A DNA stretch of 64,000 bases from Gentiana macrophylla (GCA_026214975.1 CM047805.1:191279620-191343619); one strand, 5' to 3'; counted from the stretch's first letter, positions 45,700 to 57,400 are shown. Numbers and translations are program-made. The notes: generated by a model not told the origin, from the sequence alone.

Positions 45700-45970
45700 T
45701 TGGTACTATGTGTTTATTGTTGACACTTTTTTTTTTATTTACTTCCAGTGCCACACATGTATTATTTTTTGTACTTTCGGAATATCAGTGCCACCGAAAT
45801 TTCTTTTAAAAAATAACGTCAATGGACTGACGTTATTCACACGTGACACTTTTATAACTATGACGTCCGTATCACTGACGTTATCATTGAAAATTAATGT
45901 CGGTGCCACTGACGTTATTATTGAGAAGTAACGTCGGTACATCTGACGTTATTTTGCTAAAAAAATAATC
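45700..45970. repeat. Clustered TGACGTTA/TAACGTCA repeats
   Basis: At least four 'ctgacgttat' and several 'taacgtc(a/g)' copies occur in both orientations between 45815 and 45955. This looks like a subterminal repeat region of a DNA transposon; the ends were not found. Confidence 0.55.
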
Positions 45971-46296
45971 GTGATGTTCTAAATAATTTTTTGGATGCCG
46001 GAAGTACGCGTGGTACTAACAACAGTTTTGTGGTGCCAATGAAACTTCCAAAAAAAGAAAAATATCGTCGGGATTGTTTTTTAGGTTTCTAGATTTGTCT
46101 ACGTCTTTTTATGTTATGAAAAATGCTAGTTATTGGTGTATGGTATCAAATCAAGTCCTCTCTATTGAAGCAATATTTGGTGGAAATTGGTTATTCTCTT
46201 GTCCTTTGTTTTTTCGTTGTTCGTGATGGGGTTTCCGGCTTTAGGATGGGGTGATCCGGAATTTATCCAGCTATTTACCAGCGTTGATATGGTGTA
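45971..46296. other. Intergenic spacer
   Basis: No gene or recognised repeat. Confidence 0.6.
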
Positions 46297-46574
46297 CTAC
46301 CTCCGTCCCATAATAAGTGTCCACATTTTAGAAAATAATTGTCCCATAAAAAGTGTCTACTTTATATTACTAACGATCATTTAATGTTTATTTTCCAAAG
46401 ATAATCCTTAGTCAAACATTTATTTATTCAGACTCATTTCACATCCCAAAACAAACATTTATTATTTGATAGTGTAAGTATGCATTAATATAGTATAAAA
46501 ACACAACACATTAATTACATTTCTTAATATGCGTGAGAACTAAAAAGAGGACACTTAATTTGGGACGGAGGTAG
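46297..46574. mobile_element. Stowaway MITE, intact ends
   Basis: CTACCTCCGTCCCATAATAA at the left and its inverted copy ending TGGGACGGAGGTAG at the right, with TA target duplications (46295-46296 and 46575-46576). 278 bp, classic Tc1/mariner-related MITE. Confidence 0.88.
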
Positions 46575-47459
46575 TAATTTGTTTGTTGTTTATTAATGAA
46601 ATTCTTTCGTTTCTGGTATAAAAACAATCGCAACAGTATTAAAAAAAATGAATGTCTTTTCACTCAATAAAAATATCTTAATGGACATATTTATTTTTCA
46701 ATTTTATCTTTCAAATTTCCGCAAATATGTATTATGAGCCAAATTTAGGCGGAATGTTGAATTTTTTCCGCCCGTATTTGGATCAGAAAGTATGAAATTG
46801 TCATTCCGACTGGTATTGGGTCAAAATAAGTTTTGACTAAAATTAAATCAGAATAATCAATCATATCCTAACTTATATTGGATCAGAATAACATGTGTCG
46901 TATGAAAAGGTGTTAAAAAAAACATAAATTCCAGCCCAATATTTACATGCGGGCCCTTTGGTATCCGCCCTCTTAATTTATTTTGGACTCATCTTATTAG
47001 TTTGCCACCAAACGAGGCAACGAATCTCTCATTATATATATTTTACTGAATGTGCACGGGCTCCGCGTGCGTTTCCATCCTAAATCATGAATTTGTTCCA
47101 ACAAATTACTATACGTATGTTTGCACTTAAAAATAAAAAATAAAATACAAAAAAACGTTTATTTACGACACATTATCTGTGTATCACACTAAAAATGATA
47201 TTATAAAAGTCAAATATGAAAATCGATATTCAGAAAGTCGATTTTTGATTTCAGAATCGATCTTTAAAAAGTTAATTCAATATGATATATGGTAGATGTG
47301 GTGCACCGATAAAATCGTCGTGATGCAACTGAATGCTGATTTTTTTTTAAAGGGATTCTTAAATTTTATGGATACTCGATACAAAGACATATTTTATTTT
47401 TGTTATTAGGTCAAATTTAATCTTTATTTTTATCAAGAAGACATGTCAAACCGTGTGTC
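46575..47459. other. Intergenic DNA with a possible Helitron 3' end near 47046-47070
   Basis: A hairpin (GCACGGGCTCCGCGTGC, 47054-47070) is followed on the minus strand by ACATTCAGT. This resembles a Helitron end in which CTAG is altered, so the call is weak. Nothing else is seen. Confidence 0.35.
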
Positions 47460-48147
47460 TGTAACGCTCCGCTCCAGGATACCGAGTTCTTATCCAGAAG
47501 AGAACACAACATGTATAACATTGAAATTTTTTAATATTATACGTAAGCCTCTACGACATCGTATCGAGTTAAGCAAAACGAAAGCTAAAAAGACTCGGGT
47601 CAAACCATAAATGCTACTAGATAGAAATGTTATCTTGCAACGACATAATTCAACCTTACTAAATACGAAGTCTTGAAATAAAAGGAAATGCAACAGCGTT
47701 TGAAATGGAAAATAATATAGTCTCAGCATTACGTCAATTATTTAAAACGAGAAAATAGTCTATCATGGCATAGCAAGCACGATCACACATCATCCTCGAA
47801 GTCATCGTCAAACTCCGCTTCAACATGTTCATCTTCTCACCCCACAAAACATACAAACAAACATGCAATATGGGTAAGTACAAAAGTATTTAGTAAAAGG
47901 TAGAAACTATTGAACAACTAAGTTTCACGAAAGGTTCACATGATTATTAGGTTATCTTTGTGAGACCAACTCAAACTCTAGGTTTCATTACATGCTTATC
48001 AACATGTCGTGAGATCCTACTTGTTTCTAACTTAGCTTATCTTTGCTACATCAATATTCAAGGGCACAACGCATGGTGTTATTCACCACGAAGTAACTGT
48101 GTGCAACTTATTAGTGGATCACACTAATAGCCACGGGCTAGCACCAA

Positions 48148-48149
<2 letters not shown>

Positions 48150-48213
<64 letters not shown>
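48150..48213. repeat. (GT)n microsatellite
   Basis: 64 bp of TG dinucleotide inside the gypsy LTR. Confidence 0.98.
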
Positions 48214-48214
<1 letters not shown>

Positions 48215-48728
48215 CGGCGAAGTCCCTCTACTCCTGGTGCCCCTCAAAGGCCAGCAAAGTTAGTCGCTTTAACTGACCACACGACACATTGCGATATAGA
48301 CTTGTGCCTTAGCAAGAATAACATGATGTTTAGACTTTTACTACACAAGTATGTATGTTATGAATTATTAACTAGCCAACTAAGTATTTTTAAGGAAAAG
48401 CCTCACTTACATCTTATACTCCGTCACTTAGACATTAACAGGGCCAAACACATTCCACTGACATTGATGGATACTAATTAATCCATCAAAGCACAAGGCC
48501 AATCATACTCTTCCGAAGGTCCCGAACTTCAACTCTTAGGAAGAACCCATTCGGTGCCGTAACTAAACGCATCATAAGCTTAATCATGGCTTTGTAATCT
48601 TCATTTAACTTGTTTATATCGTTTAATATAAGGTTAGGAACCAATCCTAACTCACTACACTTGAAAATACACGAAAACGGGCACACGCTAACATGGAACA
48701 ACATGCTGAACATCATTCTGTTTCTGCT

Positions 48729-48910
48729 TTGGCGTGCGCTAAGGTCTCTCAGCGCGCGCTAAAACCTCAGCAGAATGTGGTCAGGTCTCTGTTCCATGTT
48801 TGGCACACGCTAAAAGCCTTCCTGCACGCGCTAAAAGCTCTTTGATGTTTCTGTCCCGTTACGTTCATCTTTTGGCGCGTGCTAAAACCCCTATGGCACG
48901 CGCCAAATAT
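48729..48910. repeat. Six dispersed copies of a GCRCGCTAAA motif
   Basis: ggcgtgcgctaa, gcgcgcgctaaaa, gcacacgctaaaa, gcacgcgctaaaa, ggcgcgtgctaaaa and ggcacgcgccaaa occur within 180 bp, with variable spacers. The cluster is internal to the LTR. Confidence 0.7.
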
Positions 48911-49719
48911 TAAAAACTGCCCAAAACCCTATTATATGCACTTTTATGATTTCTAACCCAAACCCAACCATTTTGACAGCAACATAGTCATAAAAACAAC
49001 AGCAAAACAAGTTCTTAACATATCATAACATGATATACTTCAACAACCTTAACATCATTCCTAACAATAAAAAGCAACACAAAACACAACCCAAACATTA
49101 TAAAACCTTAATTACTCAATATGAAACCTTCTTACTTGTTCAAAGCAACTTCTAAAGCCAAAAACTCCAAGAAATCTGCACAACACTTCTAATTCTTCAA
49201 CCAAAAACCTATTTTGATCAACAATTAGACTACAATTAATTATGATCAAGGTTTCTAATCAACCGGAAACTACGAATTGAACCATAAGAACATCAGAATT
49301 CGATCCAAAGCCAAAACTAGGGCAAAACGAACCTTTTCAAGACTCCGACTTTTCTGTATCAAAACGAAGCCCTTCTCCCGCTGATTCATTCTCTAATTAG
49401 ATCTGAAAACCGGTGAACGATTGGGGAGATCTTTTGAAGGTTCACTTGTGTCTTTCGGTTTCAATTTTTCTTTTCTCTAGAGCAAAACTTCGTACGTTAT
49501 GTTTTCTGTAAACTAAACTTCTAACAATATACTTCCTTGTATAATGCGTAGTTAATTTTGTGAAATAAAACTCCCAAGGAGTTAATGCCCTTAATTAATT
49601 CCCATTAACAAAAATACTTTTTTTTTTCCTTTCCTTTTTTAACTCCAAAAAAAATTAACATAATATTTCCTTTTCGCAAAATGACACGTCTGTCCTTTTT
49701 CAAAAATCGGAATACTACA

Positions 49720-49830
49720 ATCCTTCCCCCCATAAGAGGAGTTTCGTCCTCGAAACTGAAACTCTGTAAACCTCTTTTCTAGCAACTCTCTTCAACACAA
49801 ACAGAACCAGATCTTAAACTTCTCTCGGAC
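49720..49830 (-). pseudogene. Polypurine tract and 3' end of gypsy pol, truncated
   Basis: On the minus strand the sequence before the LTR reads FRGRNSSYGGKDC, or in another frame EDETPLMGG. The second resembles the 'EDE...G' end of chromoviral pol polyproteins. The homology fades by about 49830, so the element body has been deleted. Confidence 0.4.
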
Positions 49831-50932
49831 AACTACTGACAACTTTGATCCTACTAACCACGGAGTCCAAAGCAATATTGATTCCCGTATATCTTGCAAT
49901 ATTTTATACTACTACCCGGGGGATCCTTAGAGTGATTTTGGAAGGAAACTCACTAACTATCCATCAACATTTACAAGCTCACGAAAGATTTGTTATCTGT
50001 CAGGAGTATCATTGATGCATGTCATACTTTATTGTCTTGCTTTGTTTTAGTTTATTCTTCTTCGTTGGAAGACAATGAAATGTCTTTGCTCATTTATTGG
50101 CCATGGAAGGCCTTAGATTAGTTAGATGTGCGAAATGAGATCCTCCCCTCCCTTGAATGTATCTTTACCTTGTGTCACCGTTGTTCATTAATAAATTATT
50201 TTTTAGCCTTCAAAAATGGTTTAGACTTTAGTTGTTAAAACAAAGTATTGTTGTTATAAAACAAGAGTATTGTTGTTTATGTTGAATTTTTTGTTTGTCA
50301 TTCAAAGATTTTAATTTACTTTTCTTGCTCGCAATTCTTTTGGTCTTCAATGTTCTTTCAAATGGATCATCGTTAAAGAAAATTCATTAAAAGAGGATTG
50401 ATAGATATTAATTGTGGGTAAGACTATAATTGAATTCTATAAAGATTCTATATATTGAGATATAATGATCTGATAATTCTGGATAACCATTTTAGGTCTG
50501 AGTTTAAATGATTAAATGATATTTAGAAATTAAGAGTGTTACATCTACGTAACCGTGCATAACAAACTTTTCAAATCAATAAGAATATATGACCCTTACA
50601 ACAATTATACTACAATTATACTAAGTCATCAAACCGAAAACATATTGTTCACATCATATTCTAAAGGTCTTTATTCGCACTACGCTCAATCTACATGAGT
50701 AGCATTCTATACAATACATCACTTTGATTAGGCCTTCATTATGTTCTTTGAATTGCACCCCTGCTATAGCTACAATTTTCTCATTCATACTAATACACCA
50801 CACTTACATCTTACATCCACACTATACTTTCAATAATTCAAAAAGGACCCTAAATTTTTATAATTCATACACCACACATTTTTCCTCGAATAAATATCAT
50901 TTTCTATATTTTAATCTTTCATATCATCATAT
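49831..50932. other. Intergenic DNA, possible LINE tail at about 49980-50215
   Basis: 'ttcattaataaattattttttagcc' style AT end preceded by GC-richer text suggests a truncated LINE 3' UTR, but no domain is readable. The rest is AT-rich spacer. Confidence 0.35.
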
Positions 50933-51142
50933 CAGGGCTGTCCTTGGGTTTTTATTGACCCTAGGTTAAATAATCAAACGAGGCACTTTGAAAGAAATGA
51001 ACGGTTTTTTTTAAAAAGATATGTTGCAAGTTTAGACTAATAAACTTCTTGGGCCAAAAGATAAACCTGACCCCTAAATTTTTATCCTTTTACGAGGTCA
51101 CTAAGTCGTGGCCTTATTGGCCTACGCCTAGAAACGGGTCTG
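50933..51142. mobile_element. hAT-like MITE, 210 bp
   Basis: Starts CAGGGCTGTCCTTGGG and ends CCTAGAAACGGGTCTG, an imperfect inverted repeat. Flanked by atcatat at 50926-50932 and at 51143-51149 (an eighth matching base, C, would overlap the terminus). Confidence 0.65.
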
Positions 51143-51149
51143 ATCATAT

Positions 51150-52028
51150 CAAATTTTCACCATAATCCTTAATCATCATTTTCATCATCCTCAAACCTTA
51201 TTATCATCTTGATCCCATGCATCATTTTCATCATAATCATTCACAACATCATCTCATATTTTCATCATCTTCATATATCCCCATCATTTCCATCCTCAAT
51301 TTTTTTCATTCACCAAACCTACCAAAACCATTTCCTTAATAGAAACATTTGCTCAATACCCTACAACATACAAAACTGAAAGTTTCATTGAGGTGTAGAA
51401 AATCATCGGATCAACCATTGAATCGAAAACCCCCATCGAAGAAAGATGGTTATGATTGTCTGTTTGAACTGCATAAACAAGTCTGCGATAGAGTGTCGTT
51501 GATTATGTGCATTATCCCGAGGACGCTGCGGAAGCTTTCACAGTTGCAATGACGACGACTTCTGTCCAAACTTGGCAAAAACTGTTATGTGCTATTCATT
51601 TAAACTATATTTTTAACTAATATATATGCTACTCTTTTTAAAGCATGCTATATTGATTCAGATGGAGATAGGATCAGAAGATTCGGTTGCATCTATCGTT
51701 ATTTCTATTATTGAATGTAGAATATAGGAAAGAATGACATATAAAAAGGCTGGCAGATGCTCTCTGTGTTAGCCTATATATTCAAACTTCCATCAATATA
51801 TGACCTTTGCATTCCATTCATGGCATGCATGGGAATGTAAAATCATTCTATCCTTCAAATTAGTCATTGATTAATCATTGAGTATCACAACGTAATCGAT
51901 CGATAAAATTCATTATGTCTTTAAAATGTCATGTAGTTAATGTTCTGCCATTTTTGTTCATGCTTTCATGGAGTTCTTTAACTTGTAAAGTGGTTCTTAT
52001 ATGGTAAATCAAAGTGTTTTTATGGTAA
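51150..52028. other. Intergenic DNA with imperfect TCATCA-rich tract
   Basis: A TCATCA/TTCATC-rich stretch covers about 51165-51290. A 67-codon open frame at 51349 has no recognisable family and no supporting signals. Nothing else is seen. Confidence 0.5.
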
Positions 52029-52320
52029 ATGTCGATAAGGAATACCCTAGTGATAAATACTATCGATGATGAATAGTCTAGTGGTAAATGTTGTCGATGA
52101 GAAATAGTCTAGTGACAAATGTTGAGCTCTCAACTAAATGATTCCGAGTTCAAATCTATCCTTTTTTTTCCTTTCTTTTCTAGTTCCTCCTTCTCTTTTT
52201 TTTGGGGGCTTGTCTAGGTTAGGCTAGGTGTTTCCGGTTGGTGTTGTTTTTTCGTTGCTAAGTTTGGTTTTTTTAATATAAACTTTAGTCTTTCTGATGA
52301 AAAAAACTTTAGTCTTAAAA
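52029..52320 (+). mobile_element. SINE-like element with repeated A-box segment
   Basis: Three imperfect ~33-bp units around 'tagtctagtggtaaatg' (52029-52128) precede a B box GAGTTCAAATC at 52146-52156, then a T/C-rich body and a 3' end with 'aaactttagtctt' occurring twice. The A box plus B box suggest tRNA ancestry; the triplicated head is unusual. Confidence 0.4.
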
Positions 52321-53469
52321 ACAGTTGCAAATTGTTTTTCTTAATTTATTGCCTTATTCATAATCTGAGCATATTTTGCAAGTTGTCTGTTGTCTCTTGT
52401 CCCTTGTCCATGTCGTTTCCTCCTTAATACCTCCACGATTATTATTATGTGGGATATATAGCCGGCTTGTAAAGAAACTGTTTGCCGGAGGATTACTTTG
52501 ATAATTATAAACACAGAAACGTTTCCGCCACAATAAAATATACACAAGAAAATGATACAACACACTTTGCTAATACAAATCAATAGGTTCAATGTCATAT
52601 TCAATGATGCAAAAATGTGTTGTACATTTATTATGTGTATTCTTTTTAATTTTTTTTGTTTGAGGTTATTATATGTATTTTGTTGTGCTACTATCACTCA
52701 TATTTTTTAATTTATTTCTACCTGGATTTTGTAGTTGACATTTAGCTAGTTTTTTCTTTTGACACACGCACACTGTCCCTATTGGGATTCTAATCCGGAC
52801 TTCCGGATTAACAACCACAACACATACCGCTGAGTCAATGCCTTATTAAGCGGCATTTAGCTAGTTTTGGAGTTATATAACGGATGCTATAACATGATCT
52901 TCCACCCTTGATTTTGATGGGTCCACGTCACAATCAATTAACACTCATTGCAATTGCAATCAAGGGTGGGAGATTATGTTAAGGCATCCGTTGTGTAATT
53001 TTTGTTGTGTCTTTATCATTACTCAAAAAATTTATGAAAAAAAAAAAATGCAATGCCTGATGCACATATATATATGATTTGAACTCCATCTTTTGGGGTG
53101 GCATAAGTTTTGCCAAACAAAAAAGGACTTTTAAAAACAATTCCAATTTAGACACCAACAATAAACTCACACTACTTAGTTTTCTATCAAAAATCATCAG
53201 ACAGACTATAACTTTTAAAATAAAAAAACAGACTAGTTCATTGACCTTAAATCAATAAAAATAGATGTTAAATCATATCATATGGTAGAATAATTTTACT
53301 CTGTGACTTCCTACTGAAATGAACCGTCGATAAGACGCACATTCTATTTCAGTAAGCATTTCCTATCGTAACTAAACGCCCCATCGTAGCGTAACGCCGA
53401 TGATATAAAGTCTCTACTTGTAAGGACTCCCTATAAAAACGGACGGATAGCAGACTCTAATGTGTTTGT
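52321..53469. other. Intergenic DNA and 3' flank of the trihelix gene
   Basis: On the minus strand near 52780-52855, 'ggattagaatccc' and an upstream 'tgactcagcgg' give a weak tRNA-like B/A box pair, possibly a SINE. No gene is seen. Confidence 0.4.
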
Positions 53470-54791
53470 TCAATCAGTCCTGGAGGAGGATTGGCGGTGC
53501 TGACCATTAATCAAGTCAATTTCCTTGTGCCTAAGCAAAAGCATCATTCTTTCATTCTCCAATTTCTTTCTTTCATTTATCAGTTTATCTCTATCCATTT
53601 CTCTCTCCTTGTTGCTCCTATATTTCAGCCACTTCAATCTCTGTTTCTCAAGCTCTAAAGCTTCACAATCATATCCCATATGTTGCTCCTCTAACTGCAT
53701 CAATCTAACCTTCATCCACTGCCTTTTCTCCACCAGATTCTTCGTTTCATCTTGCAGCACATTCTTTAATTCAATGCTAAAATCTTGCACCGAAGCCGAA
53801 AGGGGGGCTACCTGGCGGTCGCCGCCCACACCGACGCCTTTTCGCCGTCTTTTACTTGATGATTTATCATCAACGTCGTTGTCGTACTCGTCATCGTCTA
53901 TATCCTCATCAACGTCGTCTTCTTCGTCATCATTTTCTTCCTTCGAATACTGACGCTGTGGCTGCGGCCATTGCGGCGGCGGATGTTGCACGGAATTTGA
54001 TTGATCAGTTATAGAGTCCGGCGATTGTTGACTACCTCCGGCGGCGCCGTGACCACAATTGTTGTGATAAATACACATTTCCTTGAAATACAAGTGCTTA
54101 GAATTGAGCAATTTCTTGACTTCTTCCTTCAATTTCGGCGTTAAATCCATGGTCTCAAGCAAGCTCTGATTCTCCACAACCTTACAAGCAGTTCCTTTAC
54201 CAAGAATATCATTAACCCTTTTATACCTTTTATTTAAATCATTGAATTTGTCTTCACATTGCTGTGGAGAGACAGAAAATCCTTTTCCATCATCGCCATG
54301 GACACCGATTTCCACTTTCCCTTTTTCTGTAAAACAGCGGAATTCTTCTTTTACCTGCAGATGGGTCATTATTTGCTTGATCAGAACAGACCTCATCACC
54401 GATACAATACACCACCCATATTAGCTGCCGTACCATATGGTCCGTCCACTTCATTCTTTGCCATGGGGACGACGACGTCTCTCTTCCCATCATCCGCGCT
54501 GTTCTCCATCGTCGCTGTTTGTCCCGGTTCATCATCGTCGCTAAGAGTAAACGTTTGGACCTTGGGCTTTGCAGCGAAAGAATAGTCTTGCATCGCCGGG
54601 AACTGGGTCAGACCAGGATGCTGCTGCTGCTGCTGATCATAGTCCTGGTTGTGGTTGGGGTAGGCCGCCGCCGCCGCCATCTGGGTCGTTGGATTTTGCG
54701 GTAGGTGGTGGTGTTGCAGTGACATTTCTAAACCTTGCATTCTAGGACCCATGTTTAGGTACATTCCTGCTGGGAGACTATTCGATTCCAT
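53470..54791 (-). CDS. Trihelix (MYB/SANT-like) transcription factor, HRA1/GT-gamma type, single exon with three one-base disruptions
   Basis: Nuclear DNA-binding regulators of the trihelix family recognise GT-type elements. The start at 54791 (MESNSLPAGMYLNMG) matches family openings. A Gln/His-rich N-terminus is followed by TLSDDDEPG. The trihelix begins SPWQRMKWTDHMVRQLI and ends VSPQQCEDKFNDLNKRYKRV. An acidic stretch and basic SSKRRRK follow, then a long charged C-terminal coiled coil ending IDLINGQHRQ at the stop 53470. The frame breaks three times by apparent one-base losses, near 54465-54478, 54344-54354 and 54278-54288, all in or next to the SANT domain. Each missing base would restore strongly conserved sequence. 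Either this is a recent pseudogene or the assembly has indel errors; I lean to errors because the rest shows no decay. Confidence 0.85.
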
Positions 54792-55107
54792 TAACACAAA
54801 ATTCCAATTATCCGATTCTGGGTTTTAGAGAGTTGCCAATTAATAATTTATATCAAAAGCAAAGAAGAATTGGAGGTTATGGCGGAAAAAGATAGAAGAT
54901 TTAAGAAGTACGGAAGCACAGGGAGATAGTTTTTTATTTATTGGGAAAGTGATGAGATCGATGTAGATGTAGAGGGTGTGTGCACAGCATACATCTCCGC
55001 ACCATAAAAGGGAGGGAGGAGCAGCTGGTTTTGGCGGCGGTGCAGCTGGTTTTGGGTTTTGGTTTTTGGTTTTTGACCAGTGTCCCACTGTTTTCTCTAG
55101 TGTTTTT

Positions 55108-55116
55108 CTTTTTATA
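55108..55116 (-). promoter_or_regulatory. TATA box of the trihelix gene
   Basis: TATAAAAAG on the minus strand at 55116-55108, about 320 bases upstream of the start codon; transcription would begin near 55080, giving a 5' UTR of roughly 290 bases. Confidence 0.55.
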
Positions 55117-55129
55117 CACTTATTATTTT

Positions 55130-56038
55130 GGTGAATGAGAGAATTTACGTAAATATTTCATCAATCGAGTAGGCGACGATCTTTTCAAACTTTTGTGAAA
55201 AGCGACAAAACTATTTATTCATTCGTCGAAAGTCACTTGTGCTCAAAATTCACATTGCTTAAATTCATCGCCAAAAATTTCATCGAAATTCACTAATTTT
55301 CAAAATTCATCATTTAAATTCACTAATTTTCTGATTCACCGTCGAAATTCACTATCGAAATTCAATGATTTCGGGATTCACTGAGGAGATTCACCGATTT
55401 TTCGGATTCACTGTTTGTCTTCTCGCTATAAAAATTATGCGATTGTCTTCTTCCTATAAAAATATGTATTGTCTCTATTACTTAATAATATTCCAGATTG
55501 TGTCATTATCCCTAATTTTCCATATTATTTTATATGATTATTTTATTATCATTGTTTTTTTAACTTAGGTTCCAATATATAAACTCGTTTAGTTTTTTAG
55601 TTATGTCATATAATGGAAGTAGATAACCAAAAAAAAAGAATTATTACATTTTTTTTTTTAATTTTACCCATCATCTATTATTTACTTATCAACTTTTCAA
55701 TACTTTACATTAATAGTCAAATGTCAATTTATACATTTTCATTAAAATTAAGTGATAATTATTCAAAACGACACATATTGGAGTTAATTAAGTAAAAAAG
55801 ACACCCGAAATAAATACTTAGTTATAAGGACAAAAATGAGATAGATAGACCAAATACCTTTAATGAAAAAGAAAAAAAAAAAGAAACAGACGCATGGACA
55901 CGTTAAAAGACGCAGTAACATGGTTTTTTCTTTTTCTTTTTTCCCTTCAAAAGGTGGCGCTGAAATAAGGTGGTCTTTTTTTTTCTTTCCAAAAGCAAGC
56001 GTTGATATAAGTTTTTTTTCTTTTAAATTTTATTTTAC
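55130..56038. other. Intergenic low-complexity DNA
   Basis: From 55180 to 55420 short 'aaattca(c/t)' phrases recur (for example, tcgaaattcact), a degenerate simple repeat. The remainder is AT-rich with homopolymers. No gene is seen. Confidence 0.55.
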
Positions 56039-56805
56039 CGATGCATTGACCACCGTGAAGACGTGACCACCGTGATGGCGTGACCACCCTGATGCATTGA
56101 CCACCCCGGATGTAGAGACCACCCATGATGCATTTGCCACCGCGATGCATTGACTACCACGATTCATTGACAGCCTCGATGCAGTGACCATCCCGATGCA
56201 TTCACCACCGCGATGCAGTGTCAACCCCGATGCAGTGACTACCACGATTCATTTACCACCCCGATTCAGTGACAATCGCGATGCATTGACCTCCGCAATG
56301 CAGTGACCATCGTGATGCATTGACCATCCCGATACAGTGACAATCGAGATGCAGTGACCACCGAGACGCAGTGACCACACCGATGCATTTACCACTGCAA
56401 TGCTGTGACAACCGTGATGCATTGACGACCGCGATGCATGGACCACTCCCGATGCATTGACCACTACGATGCAGTCACCACCGTGATGCAGGCACCACCG
56501 CGATGCAGTGACCAATGCGATGCATCGACGACCAAAATACAGTGAGCACCCTGATGATGTGACCACCTTGATGATTTGACCACCGCGATTCATTGACCAC
56601 CTCGATGTAGTGACCATCGGGATGCAATGACCATAGGGATGTAGTGACCATCGCGATGCAGTGACCACGGCGATGCATTGACCACCCCGATGCAGTGACA
56701 ACCGCGTTGCATTGACCACCGTGATGCAGTGACCATCGGAATTGAGTGACCATCGCAATGCATTAACCATCGGGATGCAGTGACCATCACAATGCATTGA
56801 CATTT
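56039..56805. repeat. Minisatellite, ~45 copies of a 17-bp unit
   Basis: Degenerate head-to-tail copies of GATG-CA(T/G)-TGACCACCGC (17 bp). The period is exactly 17 for many successive units (for example, 56129-56300). Because 17 is not a multiple of three and the unit lacks stops on the minus strand, all three minus frames stay open over hundreds of bases and encode a 17-residue repeat. These frames are a by-product of the repeat rather than a gene. No spacers, so not a CRISPR array. Confidence 0.92.
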
Positions 56806-56837
56806 GATGATACGACACCAAGATGAAGCGACACTGC

Positions 56838-57050
56838 GATGACATTTGATATTTTTCCGACTTAATTTCAGAAAATCGATTTTTTTCTTTATAAATTCGA
56901 CTTCAAACGGCTATATTTTTTGATATAAAACTCCGATCATTGTAATTCATTCACCATAATTCATATTTTTTGTCATTTTTATTCTTAGATCTCATTTGAT
57001 ATTTTTCCGACTTAATTTATAAAAATTGAAATTTTCTTCATAATAATCGA
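56838..57050. repeat. Two-copy direct repeat of about 65 bp
   Basis: 'catttgatatttttccgact' followed by 'taattt' occurs near 56843 and 56993, with similar sequence continuing to 'aat(t)cga', about 150 bp apart. Confidence 0.65.
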
Positions 57051-57400
57051 CGCGATGCAGTTACATGTGAAAATGCAGTGATATTTGACGAATCAGTGAC
57101 ATCAATATCATTGCATCAATTTTATTCCAAATCATACTCACTTTATTAAAACAAAACCTTGTAATTTTATTAATAAGACCATCGGTGATACTATACAAAA
57201 AATGATACAACACCAAGAGTGACACTACGCGAATTCATTGTCATTACAATTATTTAAAAGCTACCAAATTTGTGTACCAAAAGGTATATGCAGTGACATC
57301 AATGTATATGCAGTGACATTAATGTCACTCATCAATTATCTAATAGTAAATGCAGTGACATCAATGTCACTGCATCAATTTTCTAACGAACTGACAATGC
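57051..57400. repeat. TGCAGTGACAT repeats including a 24-nt palindrome
   Basis: Five or more copies of 'atgcagtgacat(c/t)aatgt' style sequence. At 57351-57374 TGCAGTGACAT and its exact complement ATGTCACTGCA are separated by two bases. The core resembles the unit of the neighbouring 17-bp minisatellite (gatgcagtgacc), so the two may share an origin. Confidence 0.75.

Larger units (their letters stand above)
47460..49719 (-). mobile_element. Ty3/gypsy-type LTR, about 2.26 kb, minus orientation
   Basis: The block runs from TGTAACGCTCC to TACTACA on the plus strand. In its own orientation it starts TGTAGTATTCC, directly preceded by a polypurine tract (GGGGGGAAGGA, complement of 49721-49731), so it is the 3' LTR of an element whose body lay to the right. 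It contains a (GT)n run and six copies of a GCGCGCTAAA-like motif (48729-48908). No matching 5' LTR is present. Confidence 0.6.

Noticed and set aside
48152..48481. Open frame beginning with a Cys-Val repeat
   Set aside because: The start is the (GT)n microsatellite and the rest is LTR sequence.
51349..51552. 67-codon plus-strand frame in intergenic DNA
   Set aside because: No recognisable family, no promoter or splice support; length is expected by chance.
52770..52860. Second tRNA-like SINE on the minus strand
   Set aside because: Box matches are weak and no tail or target duplication was found, so it is mentioned only within the spacer entry.
56039..56805. Possible CRISPR-like repeat array
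   Set aside because: Units are head-to-tail with no spacers, in a plant nuclear context.
56249..56845. 198-codon open frame on the minus strand encoding a repetitive protein
   Set aside because: It is produced by the 17-bp tandem repeat, which leaves all three minus frames open; no promoter, start context or homology supports a gene.
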